This document shows, in pieces, positions 55,235-63,765 of a stretch of 64,000 bases of DNA (the stretch's first letter is position 1; each line of letters opens with the position of its first letter). The position numbers and the translations under genes are program-made. This DNA is from Phaeobacter sp. J2-8. GTDB taxonomy: Bacteria; Pseudomonadota; Alphaproteobacteria; Rhodobacterales; Rhodobacteraceae. The notes below the pieces were generated by a model that saw only the letters and a list, made by a program, of their open reading frames with translations, was not told the origin of the DNA and searched no databases. Location: NCBI RefSeq assembly GCF_022867865.1, contig NZ_JALIEC010000008.1, forward strand, positions 80,374 to 144,373, given 5' to 3'.

Positions 55235-56065
55235 ATGACGAAACTGGCACTGTTCGGAGCCGGTGGCAAAATGGGGATGCGTCTGGGCGCGAACCTGGCC
55301 AAGAACGACGAATTCGAAACCATGCATGTCGAAGTATCCGAAGCCGGTCAGGCGGCGGTGCGCGATGCCTATGGCGTGGAGTGCGTGGATATGGACACGG
55401 CGCTGGATGGCGCGGACATCATTGTGCTGGCGGTGCCGGATACGGTGATCGGCAAGGTGTCGCATGGTATCATCAACAAGGTAAAATCCGGCGCCATGCT
55501 GTTCATTCTCGATGGGGCTGCGCCCTTTGCCGGACATCTGCCGGAACGGGATGACGTCACCTATTTCGTGTCGCACCCCTGTCACCCGCCGATCTGGAAC
55601 GATGAAACCGAGGTCGAGGCCCGGCGCGACTATTTCGGTGGCATTGCCGCCGCCCAGGGTATCGTCAACGTCTTGGTGCAAGGCCCGGAAAAGGATTATG
55701 CCCTTGGCGAACGGGTCGGCAAGGCGATCTATGCGCCGGTGGCGCGGTCACATCGGGTGACATTGAAACAATTCGCGCTGCTTGAACCGGGCCTGTCCGA
55801 AACCGTCAACGGATCGCTGATGAAGGTCCTGCGGATGGCGATGGACGAAGTGGTGCGCAAGGGCGTGCCGCATGAATGTGCCCGCGATTTCCTTCTGGGT
55901 CATATGAACATCATGGGTGCGGTGATGTTTGACCAGCATAAGGGGGTGTTTTCCGACGCCGCCAACAAGGCGATCGAATTCGGCATTCCCGTGCTGATGA
56001 AGGATGACTGGCTGCGCTGTTTCGATGACGATGAAATCGCGGCCAGCGTTGACCGGATCACCTGA
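55235..56065 (+). CDS. apnO: ApnO-like D-apionate oxidoisomerase (phosphogluconate-dehydrogenase fold)
   Basis: 276 aa from the ATG at 55235 (GAGGAGAGAG ahead). NAD-binding GAGGKMGMRLG at the N-terminus, IIVLAVPDTVIG in the Rossmann half, FVSHPCHPPIWNDE before the helical C-terminal half, and a helical domain with SRSHRVTLKQFAL-like contact (ARSHRVTLKQFALLEPG). The family is annotated as NAD-dependent phosphogluconate-dehydrogenase C-terminal proteins and includes ApnO, which turns D-apionate into 3-oxo-isoapionate. Kinase and RuBisCO-like neighbours fit the pathway. It is a single-gene unit ended by a strong terminator. Confidence 0.72.
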   Translation: MTKLALFGAGGKMGMRLGANLAKNDEFETMHVEVSEAGQAAVRDAYGVECVDMDTALDGADIIVLAVPDTVIGKVSHGIINKVKSGAMLFILDGAAPFAGHLPERDDVTYFVSHPCHPPIWNDETEVEARRDYFGGIAAAQGIVNVLVQGPEKDYALGERVGKAIYAPVARSHRVTLKQFALLEPGLSETVNGSLMKVLRMAMDEVVRKGVPHECARDFLLGHMNIMGAVMFDQHKGVFSDAANKAIEFGIPVLMKDDWLRCFDDDEIAASVDRIT

Positions 56066-56086
56066 AATCACGACCCTTGAAATGAT

Positions 56087-56128
56087 ACGGCGCGCGTTGG
56101 GCAATCCCTACGCGCGCCGTTTTCTTTT
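56087..56128 (+). terminator. Intrinsic terminator behind the apnO-like gene
   Basis: ACGGCGCGCGT (56087-56097) pairs perfectly with ACGCGCGCCGT (56110-56120) over a 12-base loop and is followed by TTTCTTTT. It lies 22 bases behind the stop. Confidence 0.85.
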
Positions 56129-56145
56129 GGCTTATGGTGTCGCGA

Positions 56146-57426
56146 TCAATCCAGCAGTCCCGGTAAGGTCAGAGAGACCGCCGGCACAAAGGTCGTCAGC
56201 ACCAGCGCCACCAGAATGGCAAGGTAGAACGGCCAGATCGTGCGCACCGCGACCTCCATCGGCAATTTGCCAACCGCACAGCCCACAAACAGGCAGGACC
56301 CAACCGGAGGTGTACACAGGCCAAGGCCAAGGTTCATCATCATCATCATGCCGAATTGCAGCGGATCAATCCCGAGCGTATTGGCGACCGGCAAAAAGAT
56401 TGGCGTACAGATCAGGATCAGCGCCGCCATGTCCATGATCATGCCCAACACCAGCAGGGCAAAGTTGATCATCAACAGGATCAGAATCCAGTTGTCTGTG
56501 ATGCTGGTCAGGAACTCGACCGTCAGCGCAGGCACCCGGAAGAACGTCAGCATATAGGCAAAGGCCCCGGCACAGGCGATCAGGATCATCACCATCGCCG
56601 TTGTGCGCACCGATTGCAGCACCGCGATTTTGAAATTCTCCCATGTGATGCCGCGATAGACGATCAATGTAACGACAAAGGCATAGATCGCGCCAAATGC
56701 ACCGGATTCCGTGACGGTAAAGATGCCGGACAACACACCGCCGACAATGATCACCGCCGTGAACAGACCGGGCAGGGCGTAGACAAAGCTCAGGAACAGG
56801 GCGGTCCAGCCGGGAAACTTTTCGGCCTTGTAGCCGCGTTTGACCGCAACCAGATAGGCCGCCGTTGCCAGGCAGACGCACATCAACATTCCCGGAACAA
56901 CCCCGGCCAGGAACAGTTTAGAAATCGAAATGCCCCCCCCGGCCGCCACGGCAAAGATGATCATGTTGTGGCTGGGCGGGATCATGATCCCCGCAATCGA
57001 CGAGGTCACGGTGACATTCACCGCATAATCGGGATCATAGCCTTTTTCCTTCATCACCGGGATCAGGATCGACCCCAATGCGGAAATATCGGCCACGGCC
57101 GAGCCGGAAATCCCGCCGAACAACATCGACGAAAACACGTTGACGATGCCCAGGCCGCCGCGCACGGCGCCAACGGCGGATGAGGCGAATTTCACCAATC
57201 GCATGGCGATGCCGCCATGAAACATCATTTCACCGGCAAAGATGAAAAACGGGATCGCCATCAGCGAAAAGACGTTGATCCCGGAAATGATCCGCTGAAA
57301 GCCGATCATCAGCGGCAGACCTTCCCACCAGAAGGCCGAGACCGCAGAAATGCCCAGGGCAAATGCCACTGGCACGCCCGCAACAACACAGAGCGCAAAA
57401 ACGCCCAGCAATAGAGCCAAACCCAT
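56146..57426 (-). CDS. TRAP transporter large permease (DctM type)
   Basis: 426-aa membrane protein with about 12 helices. Family segments: ALCVVAGVPVAFALG, MLFGGISGSAVADISALGSI, GIMIPPSHNMIIFAV and CTPPVGSCLFVGCAV. It forms the transport channel with the small subunit upstream and the DctP-type binding protein. Placed next to uxuB-kduD-kduI-uxaC, it probably imports a hexuronate. Convergent with apnO. Confidence 0.93.
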   Translation of the reverse strand: MGLALLLGVFALCVVAGVPVAFALGISAVSAFWWEGLPLMIGFQRIISGINVFSLMAIPFFIFAGEMMFHGGIAMRLVKFASSAVGAVRGGLGIVNVFSSMLFGGISGSAVADISALGSILIPVMKEKGYDPDYAVNVTVTSSIAGIMIPPSHNMIIFAVAAGGGISISKLFLAGVVPGMLMCVCLATAAYLVAVKRGYKAEKFPGWTALFLSFVYALPGLFTAVIIVGGVLSGIFTVTESGAFGAIYAFVVTLIVYRGITWENFKIAVLQSVRTTAMVMILIACAGAFAYMLTFFRVPALTVEFLTSITDNWILILLMINFALLVLGMIMDMAALILICTPIFLPVANTLGIDPLQFGMMMMMNLGLGLCTPPVGSCLFVGCAVGKLPMEVAVRTIWPFYLAILVALVLTTFVPAVSLTLPGLLD

Positions 57427-57435
57427 GATGTCCGC

Positions 57436-57953
57436 CTATTCGATAATATCGGTGCGGAGATCGGTGTCGCGCAGGATGCGCACCAAATGTCCAACCGAAA
57501 AAGGAAAATCAAACCACCCGCCAGCGCCAAAGGCAAAGACCGCAGGCCTTCGGGCAGGTGAAGCAATGGGATCTCGGAGCCCCATTTGAAGATCGTCAAC
57601 TGGGTTCCGTACCATGCCATAAGCAGGCCAAAACCGCCCATCACCACATCGGTGAACATCATCAGCAGCCGGCGCAAATGCGGCATGACCGAGGTGCGCA
57701 GGATCGACACGGACAGATGTGTATGTTCATGCACCCCAACCGCAGAGCCAAGAAACGCAATGACCATAACCAGAAGGAAAGCCACCTGTTCCACCCATGT
57801 TGGTGTCGCATTCAGCACATATCGGCCATAAACCAGCCAGCCAAAAATCACTGTCAGCACAACCAGGGAAATGCCGGTGATCAGCTTGCACACAAAAGCA
57901 ATGGAATCGAGCGTACCATCAAAGGCCCGCCAAAAGCGGTGCGTATCTTGCAT
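57436..57953 (-). CDS. TRAP transporter small permease (DctQ type), frame break near 57489
   Basis: About 172 residues with four helices. The frame is normal from ATG 57953 through RYVLNATPTWVEQVAFLLVM and GSAVGVHEHTHLSV to GGLIFLF. As written it then runs into the next gene. One more T in the coding-strand T-run (plus-strand A-run 57487-57491, five present) gives FSVGHLVRILRDTDLRTDII and a TAG at 57436-57438, nine bases before the DctM start. Confidence 0.88.
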
Positions 57954-57975
57954 AAAATCTCTCCCAGAGAGGTCA

Positions 57976-58004
57976 CCGCCCGGCCCATCATGTGGACCGG
58001 GCGG
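57976..58004 (-). other. Stem-loop between DctP and DctQ genes
   Basis: CCGCCCGG (57976-57983) pairs with CCGGGCGG (57997-58004) over 13 bases, with no U-run. Same place and type as the hairpins behind the two ABC binding-protein genes. Confidence 0.55.
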
Positions 58005-58018
58005 CTGACTTTGCTATA

Positions 58019-58990
58019 TTATTCGGTGGTCTGGATCAGTTCGACCAAATCCCGCAGGTCGGGGTTGGCCTCCAGATATGCCTCATAGACCGGGGCCATA
58101 GCTTCCTGGAATGCGGTCTTGTTCGGGATCTCGTTGAAGTTGACGCCAGCTTCCATCACTTTGGTCTGGCTTGCCGCTTCACGCTCTTTCCACAGTTCCC
58201 GTTGCAGAACGGCCAATTCCTGGGCTGCTTCCTTGACCGCGACCTTCATGTCGTCGGACAGACCCGCCCAGGTGTCGGCATTGATGCACAGGCACTCGGG
58301 AATGATCAGGTGTTGGCTCAGTGAATAGTAGCCCGCCACTTCGTAGTGACCGGTCAATTCATAGGACGGCCAGTTGTTTTCCGCACCGTCGACAACGCCG
58401 GTTTTCAGCGATTGATAGACCTCGGAAAACGCCATCGGCGAGGGGTTGCCACCCAAGGCAGAGATCATGCCGGTGAACAGATCGTTGTTCATCACCCGCA
58501 CTTTCAGGCCAACAACATCCGCCGGGGTTTCGATCGGCTTCTGGCTATAGAAAGACCGCGCACCGGCGTCATACCATGCCAGCGGGTAAAGACCCTTTTC
58601 CGCCATGCCGGCGGCAATGGCTTCGCCGCCTTCGCTTTCCAGAACGCGGAACATGTGATCCACATTCTTGAAGATGAACGGCAGCGACACAACGTTGGCC
58701 GCCGGTGCAATCGGGCCAATCGGGCCAAGGTTGAAGTTGCCGATTGCCAGACCGCCAAGGCGCACCTGCTCGATGCCATCAGGTTGCGAGCCAAGCGTGC
58801 CGCCGTGGAACATTTGCAGGGAAATTTCGCCGCCGGTCTTTTCGTCCAGCAGTTCGGCGAATTTATCCATTGCGACGGTGTTGGGGTAACCTTCGGTGTG
58901 GATGTTCCACCCACGCCAGTTGTCAGCCACGGCCGCAGTGGCCAAAAGACCGGCAACACCGGCAGTGAAAATCGTTTTTGAAAGGCGCAT
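58019..58990 (-). CDS. TRAP transporter solute-binding protein (DctP type)
   Basis: 323 aa from the ATG at 58990, with a Sec signal TIFTAGVAGLLATAAVA. Family marks: QMFHGGTLGSQPDGIEQVRL, the ligand-arginine segment VVGLKVRVMNNDLFTGM, and the selectivity-helix region FSEVYQSLKTGVVDGAENN. First gene of the TRAP operon; gene context suggests galacturonate/glucuronate as ligand. Confidence 0.93.
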   Translation of the reverse strand: MRLSKTIFTAGVAGLLATAAVADNWRGWNIHTEGYPNTVAMDKFAELLDEKTGGEISLQMFHGGTLGSQPDGIEQVRLGGLAIGNFNLGPIGPIAPAANVVSLPFIFKNVDHMFRVLESEGGEAIAAGMAEKGLYPLAWYDAGARSFYSQKPIETPADVVGLKVRVMNNDLFTGMISALGGNPSPMAFSEVYQSLKTGVVDGAENNWPSYELTGHYEVAGYYSLSQHLIIPECLCINADTWAGLSDDMKVAVKEAAQELAVLQRELWKEREAASQTKVMEAGVNFNEIPNKTAFQEAMAPVYEAYLEANPDLRDLVELIQTTE

Positions 58991-59193
58991 GAACATTTGT
59001 GTCCTCCTCCGTTGCGCTTGAATGACTTCTTGTTCGGTCGTTCAAATCGTGTGGCGGCCGCACCCGCAGGGCAGGCCATCCTGATTTTGGCAGTGCCCCG
59101 GTCCGGGAACCCGCCGAGTTGTTCTGTTTATGGCCATTTACCCGGACAATGACCGTGGCCGGTCCGGAGGCTTCTTACAGGCGTTGATGAACT

Positions 59194-59209
59194 GGTATAC
59201 TAGTAATTT
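59194..59209. promoter_or_regulatory. TATRCYAGT motif copy 3 (upstream of the TRAP operon)
   Basis: GGTATACTAGTAATTT lies in the 226-base gap between the UxuB-like gene end and the DctP start. Core TATACTAGT matches the copies at 44828 and 63687 in eight of nine bases. The rest of the gap shows no gene. Confidence 0.55.
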
Positions 59210-59216
59210 CTGGAAA

Positions 59217-60686
59217 TCAAACTTTTTGTGAACTCCCGACCAAGCCAGTCACCATTGACCGCGCGCCCCGGTTTGTCAGGCCAACAAACGCATCGGTGAC
59301 AGCACAGATAAATGCTTTATTTTCAGCGAGTTGTGCGGGAAACACGTCGCGAATTTCGAGCAGGGCCACGACCTTGTCAGCAGGGGTTTCACCCTGATCC
59401 GACGCCGCCCGAAGCCGGTCTGCGAGTGGATCGCGCACATCAATTTTTGCGCCATTTTCGTCCACACCGCCGATATACCGCATCCATCCCGCCACCGCGA
59501 GGCAGAGTCCAAGCGGCACACGCCCGGCCGCCAGATTGTCGGAAATGGTTCCCAAAAGCCGCTGCGGAAGTTTCTGACTGCCGTCCATGGCGATCTGCCA
59601 GGTGCGATGCCGGATCGCGGTATCCCGGTAACGCGCAAGCAGGGCCTTGGCATAGGCGGGCAGGTCCTCCCCCTCTGGCTGCGGCACGGTTGGCAGGATC
59701 TCGTCCCGCCAAAGCATGTCGCACAAGGCGGCATAGGCTGGGTCCGCCACGGTGTCCGAAATGGTGTCATATCCGCCAAGGTAGCCAAGATAGGCCAGTG
59801 TCGAATGCGTGCCATTCAAACAGCGCAGTTTCATGGTTTCATGCGCGTCGACATTCTCGACAAATTGCACCCCGGCCACGGCCCAATCCGGGCGGCCATC
59901 GGCAAAATTATCCTCGATCACCCATTGGCGAAATGCCTCATGCACGACACAGGCGGGGTCGTAATATCCCGCATCCGCCGCCAGCGTTTCGACATCCGCA
60001 TCGGTGGTGGCCGGGGTGATCCGGTCCACCATGGTGGCGGGGAAGGGCACATTGGCCTCGATCCAGGCTGCAAGATCGCCATCGACCAGACGGGCAAAAT
60101 CCAGCACCACGCCACGTGCCAGGTGGCCGTTGGACGGCAGGTTGTCACAGGACAATACGGTAAAGGGCGTGTCACCCGCCGCCCGCCGCTTGGCCAGGGC
60201 CGAAACCAGAAAGCCGGGCGCAGATTTCGGCTGGTCGGGATGGGCCAGATCATGGGTAATGTCCGGGTGATCGGCGTTCAGACGTCCGGTGGCGGGCGCG
60301 TGGCAATAGCCCTTTTCCGTGACCGTCAGTGACACGATCTTGACCGCGGGGTCGGCCATGGCCGCAAGCACCGCGCCGGGGTCTTCCGGGGCCACAAGAA
60401 CATCCGTGATCGCATGGATCACCTTGGCCGTATTGCCAGCCGCCCCCAGCGTGACCGAGGTATAGGCCCCGCCCTGTGGTTGCATCTGGTCGCGGGCGGT
60501 GGGGCTGCGCAGTGACACCGCCACGATGCCCCAATCCCCGCCTTTGGCGGCCATGGCCTCATCCGTGTAGACCGCATTGAAGGCGCGGAAAAACGCGCCG
60601 GGGCCCAGATGGACAATCCCGGTTTTGGGCGTGGCGCCAGTGCGGGTCAGACGGGGTCTATCGGGCAAGCCAACCTCCATCGACAT
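59217..60686 (-). CDS. uxuB: Mannitol-dehydrogenase-family oxidoreductase, probable fructuronate reductase
   Basis: Up to 489 aa. The NAD-binding start TGIVHLGPGAFFRAF and the catalytic pattern K-x4-N-x2-H in MKLRCLNGTHS define the family. Starts are possible at ATG 60686 or 60680 and at TTG 60668; the last has GGAGG five bases ahead and overlaps kduD by only 11 bases. Fructuronate to mannonate reduction fits the UxaC neighbour; tagaturonate reduction (UxaB) is the alternative. No uxuA dehydratase is in the window. Confidence 0.82.
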   Translation of the reverse strand: MSMEVGLPDRPRLTRTGATPKTGIVHLGPGAFFRAFNAVYTDEAMAAKGGDWGIVAVSLRSPTARDQMQPQGGAYTSVTLGAAGNTAKVIHAITDVLVAPEDPGAVLAAMADPAVKIVSLTVTEKGYCHAPATGRLNADHPDITHDLAHPDQPKSAPGFLVSALAKRRAAGDTPFTVLSCDNLPSNGHLARGVVLDFARLVDGDLAAWIEANVPFPATMVDRITPATTDADVETLAADAGYYDPACVVHEAFRQWVIEDNFADGRPDWAVAGVQFVENVDAHETMKLRCLNGTHSTLAYLGYLGGYDTISDTVADPAYAALCDMLWRDEILPTVPQPEGEDLPAYAKALLARYRDTAIRHRTWQIAMDGSQKLPQRLLGTISDNLAAGRVPLGLCLAVAGWMRYIGGVDENGAKIDVRDPLADRLRAASDQGETPADKVVALLEIRDVFPAQLAENKAFICAVTDAFVGLTNRGARSMVTGLVGSSQKV

Positions 60687-61404
60687 TCAAGACCGCGCCG
60701 GTGACATAGCCGGATGCAGGCATGCACAGGAACGACACCGCCCCGGCAATATCCGCCGGATCACCCCAACGCCCCGCCGGAATACGGCCAAGGATTTCCG
60801 CAGACCGTTTCGGGTCTTCGCGCAGGGCGGTGGTGTTGTTGGTGGCAATATAGCCCGGCGCCACAGCATTGACGTTGATGCCCGCGCCCGCCCATTCGTT
60901 GGCCAGCGCCTTGGTCAGACCGGCAACCCCGTGTTTCGACGCGGTATAGGCCGGCACGCGAATGCCGCCCTGAAAGCTGAGCAGCGAGGCAATATTGACG
61001 ATCCGACCGCCGTTACCGCGTGCAATGGCCTGTTTGGCAAAGGCCTGACACAGCAGGAAAACCGCCTTGAGATTGACCTCAAGCACATCATCCCAATCGG
61101 ATTCAGCGAAATCCACGGCATCTTCGCGCCGGATGATGCCGGCGTTGTTGACCAGAATGTCCAGATCGCCAACCCCGGACAGAACCGCCGCGCCCGCCGC
61201 CGGATCTGCAAGATCCAGCGTCAGCGCCTCAGCGGTGCCGCCCGCCGCTTCGATCAAGCCCACAGTTTCCGCACAAGACGACCGCCCGGCGGCAATCACA
61301 TGCGCGCCTTCGGCGGCCAGCCCGACGGCAACCGCCTGACCGATGCCGGTGTTGGCGCCTGTCACCAACGCCCGCTGGCCTGTCAGTGAAAAGGCGCTGC
61401 TCAT
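60658..61404 (-). CDS. kduD: 2-dehydro-3-deoxy-D-gluconate 5-dehydrogenase
   Basis: 248-aa short-chain dehydrogenase. NAD motif VTGANTGIGQAV, NNAG in ILVNNAGIIRRE, the catalytic Ser/Tyr/Lys in IASLLSFQGG and AYTASKHG, and a closing VDGGWLAR that is typical of KduD. It reduces 2,5-diketo-3-deoxygluconate to 2-keto-3-deoxygluconate. It overlaps kduI by four bases, so both act on the GH105 product. Confidence 0.9.
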   Translation of the reverse strand: MSSAFSLTGQRALVTGANTGIGQAVAVGLAAEGAHVIAAGRSSCAETVGLIEAAGGTAEALTLDLADPAAGAAVLSGVGDLDILVNNAGIIRREDAVDFAESDWDDVLEVNLKAVFLLCQAFAKQAIARGNGGRIVNIASLLSFQGGIRVPAYTASKHGVAGLTKALANEWAGAGINVNAVAPGYIATNNTTALREDPKRSAEILGRIPAGRWGDPADIAGAVSFLCMPASGYVTGAVLNVDGGWLAR

Positions 61405-62225
61405 CGCAGATCCCCCATGTCGACCATGTCCATATCGGTGAAATCAACATTGTCACCGGCCATCGCCCAGCAGAAGGTGTAAGATCCGGTACCCGCACCA
61501 CAATGCACCGACCAGGGCGGGGAAATCACAGCTTCTTCGTTTGCCATCACCAGGTGGCGGGTCTCATCCGGTTTGCCCATGATGTGGAAGACACGCGCGT
61601 CGTCGGGCAGATCGAAATACAGATATGCCTCCATCCGGCGATCATGGGTATGGGCAGGCATGGTGTTCCAGACCGAGCCTTCGGCGAATTGCGTGTAGCC
61701 CATCAACAGCTGGCAGCTTTCGCAAACGTCCGGGTGCAGCACCTGAATAATCACCCGTTCATTGGCGGTTTCGCGCGATCCCATTTCGACCCGGCGGGCG
61801 TCTGCCACCCGGATCAGTTTTGTCGGGCAGCTGCGATGCGCCGGGGCCGACAGCACATAGAAGCGCCCGGATGCAAACGTCACCGGACCGGCGCCCATGC
61901 CGATATACAGAACCTCGCCACGCGTCATGTCATGGGTTTCGCCGCCCACGGAAATCGCGCCCGTGTCGCCCATGCACAGGGCCGCCATTTCGCGCCGTTC
62001 AAGAAAGGTTGCGGTGCCGGTTTCCGGCACGTGGTCCAGCACCAGCGGCGCGCCATCGGTCACGGCAGAGCCGAGGATCAGGCGGTCGTAATGCGAATAG
62101 ACCAACTTGATCTCGCCCGCGTTGAAAAGGCCGCTGACATGAAAATGGTCGCGCAGGCCCTGGGTGTCCAGGGTCTTGGCTGTGGCGGGGTCGATGGCAT
62201 AGCGGGTTTCGGCAGTCAGGGTCAT
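61401..62225 (-). CDS. kduI: 5-dehydro-4-deoxy-D-glucuronate isomerase
   Basis: 274 aa from the ATG at 62225. Cupin-like isomerase; the zinc site is visible as two His and a Glu in HTHDRRMEAYLYFD and a further His in PPWSVHCGAGT. The N-terminal ETRYAIDPATAKTLDTQGLR is typical. It converts 4-deoxy-5-ketouronate (from unsaturated galacturonate) to diketo-deoxygluconate for KduD. Confidence 0.93.
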   Translation of the reverse strand: MTLTAETRYAIDPATAKTLDTQGLRDHFHVSGLFNAGEIKLVYSHYDRLILGSAVTDGAPLVLDHVPETGTATFLERREMAALCMGDTGAISVGGETHDMTRGEVLYIGMGAGPVTFASGRFYVLSAPAHRSCPTKLIRVADARRVEMGSRETANERVIIQVLHPDVCESCQLLMGYTQFAEGSVWNTMPAHTHDRRMEAYLYFDLPDDARVFHIMGKPDETRHLVMANEEAVISPPWSVHCGAGTGSYTFCWAMAGDNVDFTDMDMVDMGDLR

Positions 62226-62241
62226 TCTTGGTCCTTTGGTA

Positions 62242-63648
62242 TCAAAGCTTGTAGGCCGCTTTCGCGAGGCCATATGTCAGGTCATGTGCCACTTCATAGG
62301 CATCTGCTTCGCGCAGACGTCCGGTGGCGACAAGTTGGGCGAGATAGGCGCAATCCGACCGGCGGGCGACGTCGTGACGTGCCGGGATCGAACAGAATGC
62401 GCGGGTGTCGTCGTTGAAACCCGCAGTGTTATAGAACCCACAGGTTTCGGTGGTGGTTTCGCGGAAACGGCGAATGCCCTCGTAGCTGTCAAAGAACCAC
62501 CATGGCGGCCCCAGACGCAGCGCCGGATAGACGCCCGCCAGCGGCGCAAGTTCGCGGCCATAGGCGGTTTCATCCAGCGTAAACAGGATGATGGTCAGGT
62601 CCGGCTCCATCCCCACCGCATCCAGCAGCGGTTTCAACGCGGCAACGTAATCGGTGCGACCGGGAATATCGAAGCCCTTGTCGCGGCCAAAAGTGGCAAA
62701 GATATTGGCAGAGTGATTGCGCCGCGATCCGGGGTGAATTTGCAGGGTCAGCCCGTCATCAAGGCTCATCCGTGCCATTTCGGTCAACATCTGCCCCCGG
62801 AACAGATCGGCCTCGTCAGCGGTGAAATCGCCGCTGCGCACCTTGTCATAAAGCGTCGCCGCCTGATCCTGCGGCAGATCGGCGGTGCGCGCCGTGGGGT
62901 GGCCGTGGTCCGATGCGGTTGCGCCGAAGCTTTTGAAAAACGCCCGCCGTGTGCGGTGCGCGGCCAGATAACCGGCCCAGGTGGCCGTGTCCTCGCCGGT
63001 CAATGCGCCCAGTTGAACGAGGTTGTCGGCAAAGCCTTCGAATTCCGGGTCAACCACGGCGTCGGGCCGGTATGTCGTGACCACTCGCCCCTGCCAGCCG
63101 CTGTCGCGGATCGCTGCGTGATGGCGCAGATCGTCAAGCGCGCCTTCGGTGGTGGCCAAAAGCTCCAGGTTGAAACTCTCAAACAGGGCGCGGGGGCGAA
63201 AGGCATCGGTCGCCAGTTTCGCCTCGATATGATCATAACAGGCATCGGCGGTCTCGGCAGACAGCACGGTGTTCAGCCCGAAGACATGTTCAAACGAATG
63301 TTCCAGCCACATCGCCGACGGCGTGCCGCGAAACAGGTGATAGCGCTCTGCAAACCGACGCCAGATCGCGCGCGGGTCGCTTTCGACCGGGCCGCCATCG
63401 ACGCGGGGAACACCCAGTTCGGCCAGCGTCACACCTTGGCTGACCAACATGCGAAATACATAATGATCGGGGATGACAAACAGTTCCGCCGGATTCGGAA
63501 ACCGCGCGTTTTCGGCAAACCAACTGGGGTCGCAATGTCCGTGCGGTGACAGGATCGGCAGATCGCAAACGCTCTGATACATGGCGCGGGCCATGTCGCG
63601 CAAACGCGGCTCAATCGGAAACAGACGATCGGGATCTGTAAGTGTCAT
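62242..63648 (-). CDS. uxaC: Glucuronate (uronate) isomerase
   Basis: 468-aa TIM-barrel metal-dependent isomerase, normal length. Metal motif SPHGHCDPSWF near residue 35, LEHSFEHVFG, QIHPGSRRNHS and RLGPPWWFFDS are family marks. It interconverts D-galacturonate/D-tagaturonate and D-glucuronate/D-fructuronate. First gene of the leftward uxaC-kduI-kduD-uxuB operon and divergent from the GntR gene. Confidence 0.95.
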   Translation of the reverse strand: MTLTDPDRLFPIEPRLRDMARAMYQSVCDLPILSPHGHCDPSWFAENARFPNPAELFVIPDHYVFRMLVSQGVTLAELGVPRVDGGPVESDPRAIWRRFAERYHLFRGTPSAMWLEHSFEHVFGLNTVLSAETADACYDHIEAKLATDAFRPRALFESFNLELLATTEGALDDLRHHAAIRDSGWQGRVVTTYRPDAVVDPEFEGFADNLVQLGALTGEDTATWAGYLAAHRTRRAFFKSFGATASDHGHPTARTADLPQDQAATLYDKVRSGDFTADEADLFRGQMLTEMARMSLDDGLTLQIHPGSRRNHSANIFATFGRDKGFDIPGRTDYVAALKPLLDAVGMEPDLTIILFTLDETAYGRELAPLAGVYPALRLGPPWWFFDSYEGIRRFRETTTETCGFYNTAGFNDDTRAFCSIPARHDVARRSDCAYLAQLVATGRLREADAYEVAHDLTYGLAKAAYKL

Positions 63649-63686
63649 TGGCCGTGGTTCCCCCCGTGTTTGGCAAGCTGATCTTC

Positions 63687-63700
63687 TAATATGCTAGTTT
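63687..63700. promoter_or_regulatory. TATRCYAGT motif copy 4 (uxaC / gntR gap)
   Basis: TAATATGCTAGTTT, identical over 14 bases to the copy at 44828-44841, lies 39 bases ahead of uxaC and 66 bases ahead of the GntR gene. Confidence 0.62.
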
Positions 63701-63765
63701 GCCAGTTGTGTCAAAATGTATCTTGGGGTAACAACACGTCACCTTATTTCAAGACCGGAGAGAGC

